This document shows positions 5,750-7,324 of a DNA stretch of 7,324 nt, in pieces. The stretch's first letter is position 1. Each line of letters opens with the position of its first letter. The DNA is from Methylococcaceae bacterium. GTDB taxonomy: Bacteria; Pseudomonadota; Gammaproteobacteria; Methylococcales; Methylomonadaceae. The notes beneath the pieces are model-generated. The model ran no database searches and was not told where the DNA came from. It worked only from the letters and a program-made list of their open reading frames with translations. The translations under genes were made by a program, and so were the position numbers. Where the stretch lies: positions 1 through 7,324 of the forward strand of contig JAKIVF010000147.1 in NCBI GenBank assembly GCA_021647145.1, read 5' to 3'.

Positions 5750-6418
5750 ATGAACCAGAATATAGCAAAGTTAGGAGAAAAAGCCCCTTTATTACAAGCG
5801 TCTGACTGGATACAAGGAAACCTAACCAATCTAGATCAATTAATAGGTAGAGTAGTTTTAATTGAAGTATTTCAAGTCAACTGTCCTGGTTGTTTTTTAT
5901 ATAGCCTTCCACAGGCAATAAAACTTCATCAGAAATATTTTAACAAAGGACTCTTTGTAATAGGCTTAGCAACAGCGTTTGAAGATTTTGATAAAAATAC
6001 CTTAAAAAACCTAAAGCTATTAGCAAAGCAGAATAAAGTGATAGGTGAAACCTTACGGGTATTATCAGAAAACAATCAATTAATTGATCAGCGATTACCC
6101 TATCATATTCCTTTTCCATTAGCCATGGATAAGATCACTATAGATAAAAAAGAAATCACAAGTAATGAGGTCTCTCTATTTATTGAACAACATTTTCCTG
6201 ATTTTATTAATAATAAAAAACATGTAAAAGAACAAATTCAACTGAAAGTTTTAAACTATCTTCAGTCTCGTTTATCTATTGCCGAAACATTCAAACTATA
6301 TAATTTGCAAGGTACTCCATCTCATATAGTAATTAATAAAAAAGGGGAATTAAAAGCTTGTGAATTTGGTCATTTTTCTGACCTGGAATGGCTTGTCTCT
6401 TCTTTATTAGAGGAATAA
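5750..6418 (+). CDS. Cytoplasmic TlpA/redoxin-like protein with CPGC active site
   Basis: This protein has 222 residues and a thioredoxin fold. The start KLGEKAPLLQASDWI resembles the G-x-x-AP opening of redoxins. VVLIEVFQVNCPGCFLYSLP (35-54) carries the active-site pair C45 and C48, and GTPSHIVINKKGEL (188-201) carries the cis-proline (P190) and the following strands. GLFVIGLATAFEDF (67-80) is the central strand. Between it and the cis-proline lies an insertion of about 100 residues (81-185), longer than in most TlpA proteins. There is no signal peptide or lipobox, so it should act in the cytoplasm, unlike most TlpA/ResA proteins. A third cysteine (C204) follows the cis-proline region. The likely role is a thiol-disulfide exchange or peroxide-related reaction, with substrate unknown. 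It converges on the glycosyltransferase with a 29-base gap and has no evident link to the envelope genes. Confidence 0.87.
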   Translation: MNQNIAKLGEKAPLLQASDWIQGNLTNLDQLIGRVVLIEVFQVNCPGCFLYSLPQAIKLHQKYFNKGLFVIGLATAFEDFDKNTLKNLKLLAKQNKVIGETLRVLSENNQLIDQRLPYHIPFPLAMDKITIDKKEITSNEVSLFIEQHFPDFINNKKHVKEQIQLKVLNYLQSRLSIAETFKLYNLQGTPSHIVINKKGELKACEFGHFSDLEWLVSSLLEE

Positions 6419-6447
6419 AGGTCATTCTGATTACCCTCAAACTAGCC

Positions 6448-7324
6448 TTAATTAAAGCATTTCCACAAAAGTTTGGTACTTAAATAGTCATAACTAGTAA
6501 AAGTACCAAATTTTTTATACCACTTCTCAGTTGTAGACATAAAAGTAATAGAGTTATTAAAAATAGACAAATTAGGATTAAAAAAAGGATCAGTTTGAGT
6601 AAGTTCTCTCTTCCAGTTATTCCTTAAAAGAATAAAATCTTCTAATTGCCATAGCTCTGCTTGATCTGGACAAGGATAAGAATAAGTCGCTTTGGATAAT
6701 GCAGAAAACTTATGCTTAATGTTTGTATTTGAGCTTAATTGCAAAGCAAGGTGTATATCAAATCCCTGATTTTTATAATTACAATTGAATAAACCTACTC
6801 GCAAAAACAATTCCTTTTTTAACGCCATTAACTGCCATGGAACGGCAGAGACTTCATGATTAATTGCCATCCAGGCTCCATAGCCAAGGTCATTAGCATC
6901 ACAGGAAAAATGCCATTGTCCTGCACAACCTTTAATCCCTAAAATTAGTCCACAGCTAAATAATTTTTCATCACTATAGTTGAGATTCCCGGTGACTAAA
7001 CCTGTATTTCCATGACTACATTGAGCAATTAATTCATTAATACAATTAGATTTAGGGCGTAATTGACCATCTGCAAAAACAAGAATATCACCTTGCGCTT
7101 TAGTAGCTAATTTATTTAGGCGTTCAGGAATAGTTTTACTACTGTCATTACAAATTAATATTTCATCATCTATATGTTGTTGCCAAATAAGCTGAGTTGT
7201 TTCAATGGAGCTTTGTTGACTGACTAAAACAAGAATGGATGTTTTGGGACGTTTTATAAAAGGGTAAGAAATATTATGATAACCAGCAAACGTGGTTGGT
7301 TTGATCACTGATTTAATCTTCTGT
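6448..7324 (-). CDS. Family-2 glycosyltransferase domain, probably the C-terminal part of a larger protein (partial)
   Basis: The frame encodes 286 residues from a GTG at 7306-7308 and ends with TAA at 6448-6450. It stays open past that codon to the window edge (…KIKS-V), and no clear ribosome site precedes the GTG, so the gene probably starts outside. GT-A features in order: TSILVLVSQ (23-31), DDEILICNDSS (47-57), GDILVFADGQLRP (73-85) in place of the usual DxD, AVPWQLMALKKELFLRVGLFN (155-175) for the acceptor-side motif, FDIHLALQL (183-191), and DPFFNPNLS (240-248). The last closely resembles the DPYYNPNLS motif I know from rhamnosyl/O-antigen-type GT2 proteins. The segment before the domain reads like a linker from a preceding domain. 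The likely role is adding a sugar to a surface polysaccharide, in the cytoplasm or at the inner membrane. Donor and acceptor are unknown. Confidence 0.82.
   Translation of the reverse strand, partial: QKIKSVIKPTTFAGYHNISYPFIKRPKTSILVLVSQQSSIETTQLIWQQHIDDEILICNDSSKTIPERLNKLATKAQGDILVFADGQLRPKSNCINELIAQCSHGNTGLVTGNLNYSDEKLFSCGLILGIKGCAGQWHFSCDANDLGYGAWMAINHEVSAVPWQLMALKKELFLRVGLFNCNYKNQGFDIHLALQLSSNTNIKHKFSALSKATYSYPCPDQAELWQLEDFILLRNNWKRELTQTDPFFNPNLSIFNNSITFMSTTEKWYKKFGTFTSYDYLSTKLLWKCFN

Noticed and set aside
6419..6447. Shared terminator between the two convergent genes
   Set aside because: The 29-base gap has no stem with a T run; TTAATTAA just inside the glycosyltransferase end is too short and all A/T.

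Overview
The window looks like chromosomal DNA of an AT-rich gammaproteobacterium. The basis is protein style: an ExeA/MshM-type membrane ATPase, an outer-membrane barrel ending in phenylalanine, a CPGC thioredoxin-like protein of a kind I associate with gammaproteobacteria, and a beta-helix protein with a small C-terminal domain I recall from aquatic gammaproteobacteria. The species cannot be named. No rRNA, tRNA, CRISPR array, transposase or phage gene is visible.

Layout from left to right: (1) 3-113 (+), a possible 3' end of a gene that enters from the left. (2) 38-1735 (-), a secreted right-handed beta-helix protein whose last 24 codons run antisense to that fragment. (3) 1736-1985, a spacer with the likely promoter of the beta-helix gene and a small hairpin. 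(4) 1986-4238 (-), a 750-residue composite protein: ExeA-like ATPase domain, one membrane segment, three tandem 24-residue repeats, then three ~100-residue TPR-like units. (5) 4239-4592, a 354-base divergent control region with palindromes, direct repeats, a perfect -10-like hexamer, a possible sigma-54 site and a seven-codon leader ORF that overlaps the ATPase start. (6) 4593-5561 (+), an outer-membrane beta-barrel protein of unknown function. (7) 5562-5749, a spacer with an imperfect inverted-repeat unit of about 98 bases and a palindrome followed by a T run. (8) 5750-6418 (+), a cytoplasmic TlpA/redoxin-like protein with a CPGC active site. (9) 6448-7308 and beyond (-), a family-2 glycosyltransferase domain whose frame stays open to the right edge, so it is probably the C-terminal part of a larger protein.

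A cautious functional reading: the ATPase/TPR protein spans the inner membrane, the barrel sits in the outer membrane, and the beta-helix protein is exported and may bind or cut polysaccharide. With a glycosyltransferase nearby, this fits a locus for making, exporting or modifying a surface polysaccharide or appendage. The link is inferred from position and domain type only. The strongest candidate for something little described is the ATPase-repeat-TPR protein, which keeps its Walker motifs but lacks several arginines I expect in the ExeA family, together with the divergently transcribed barrel.
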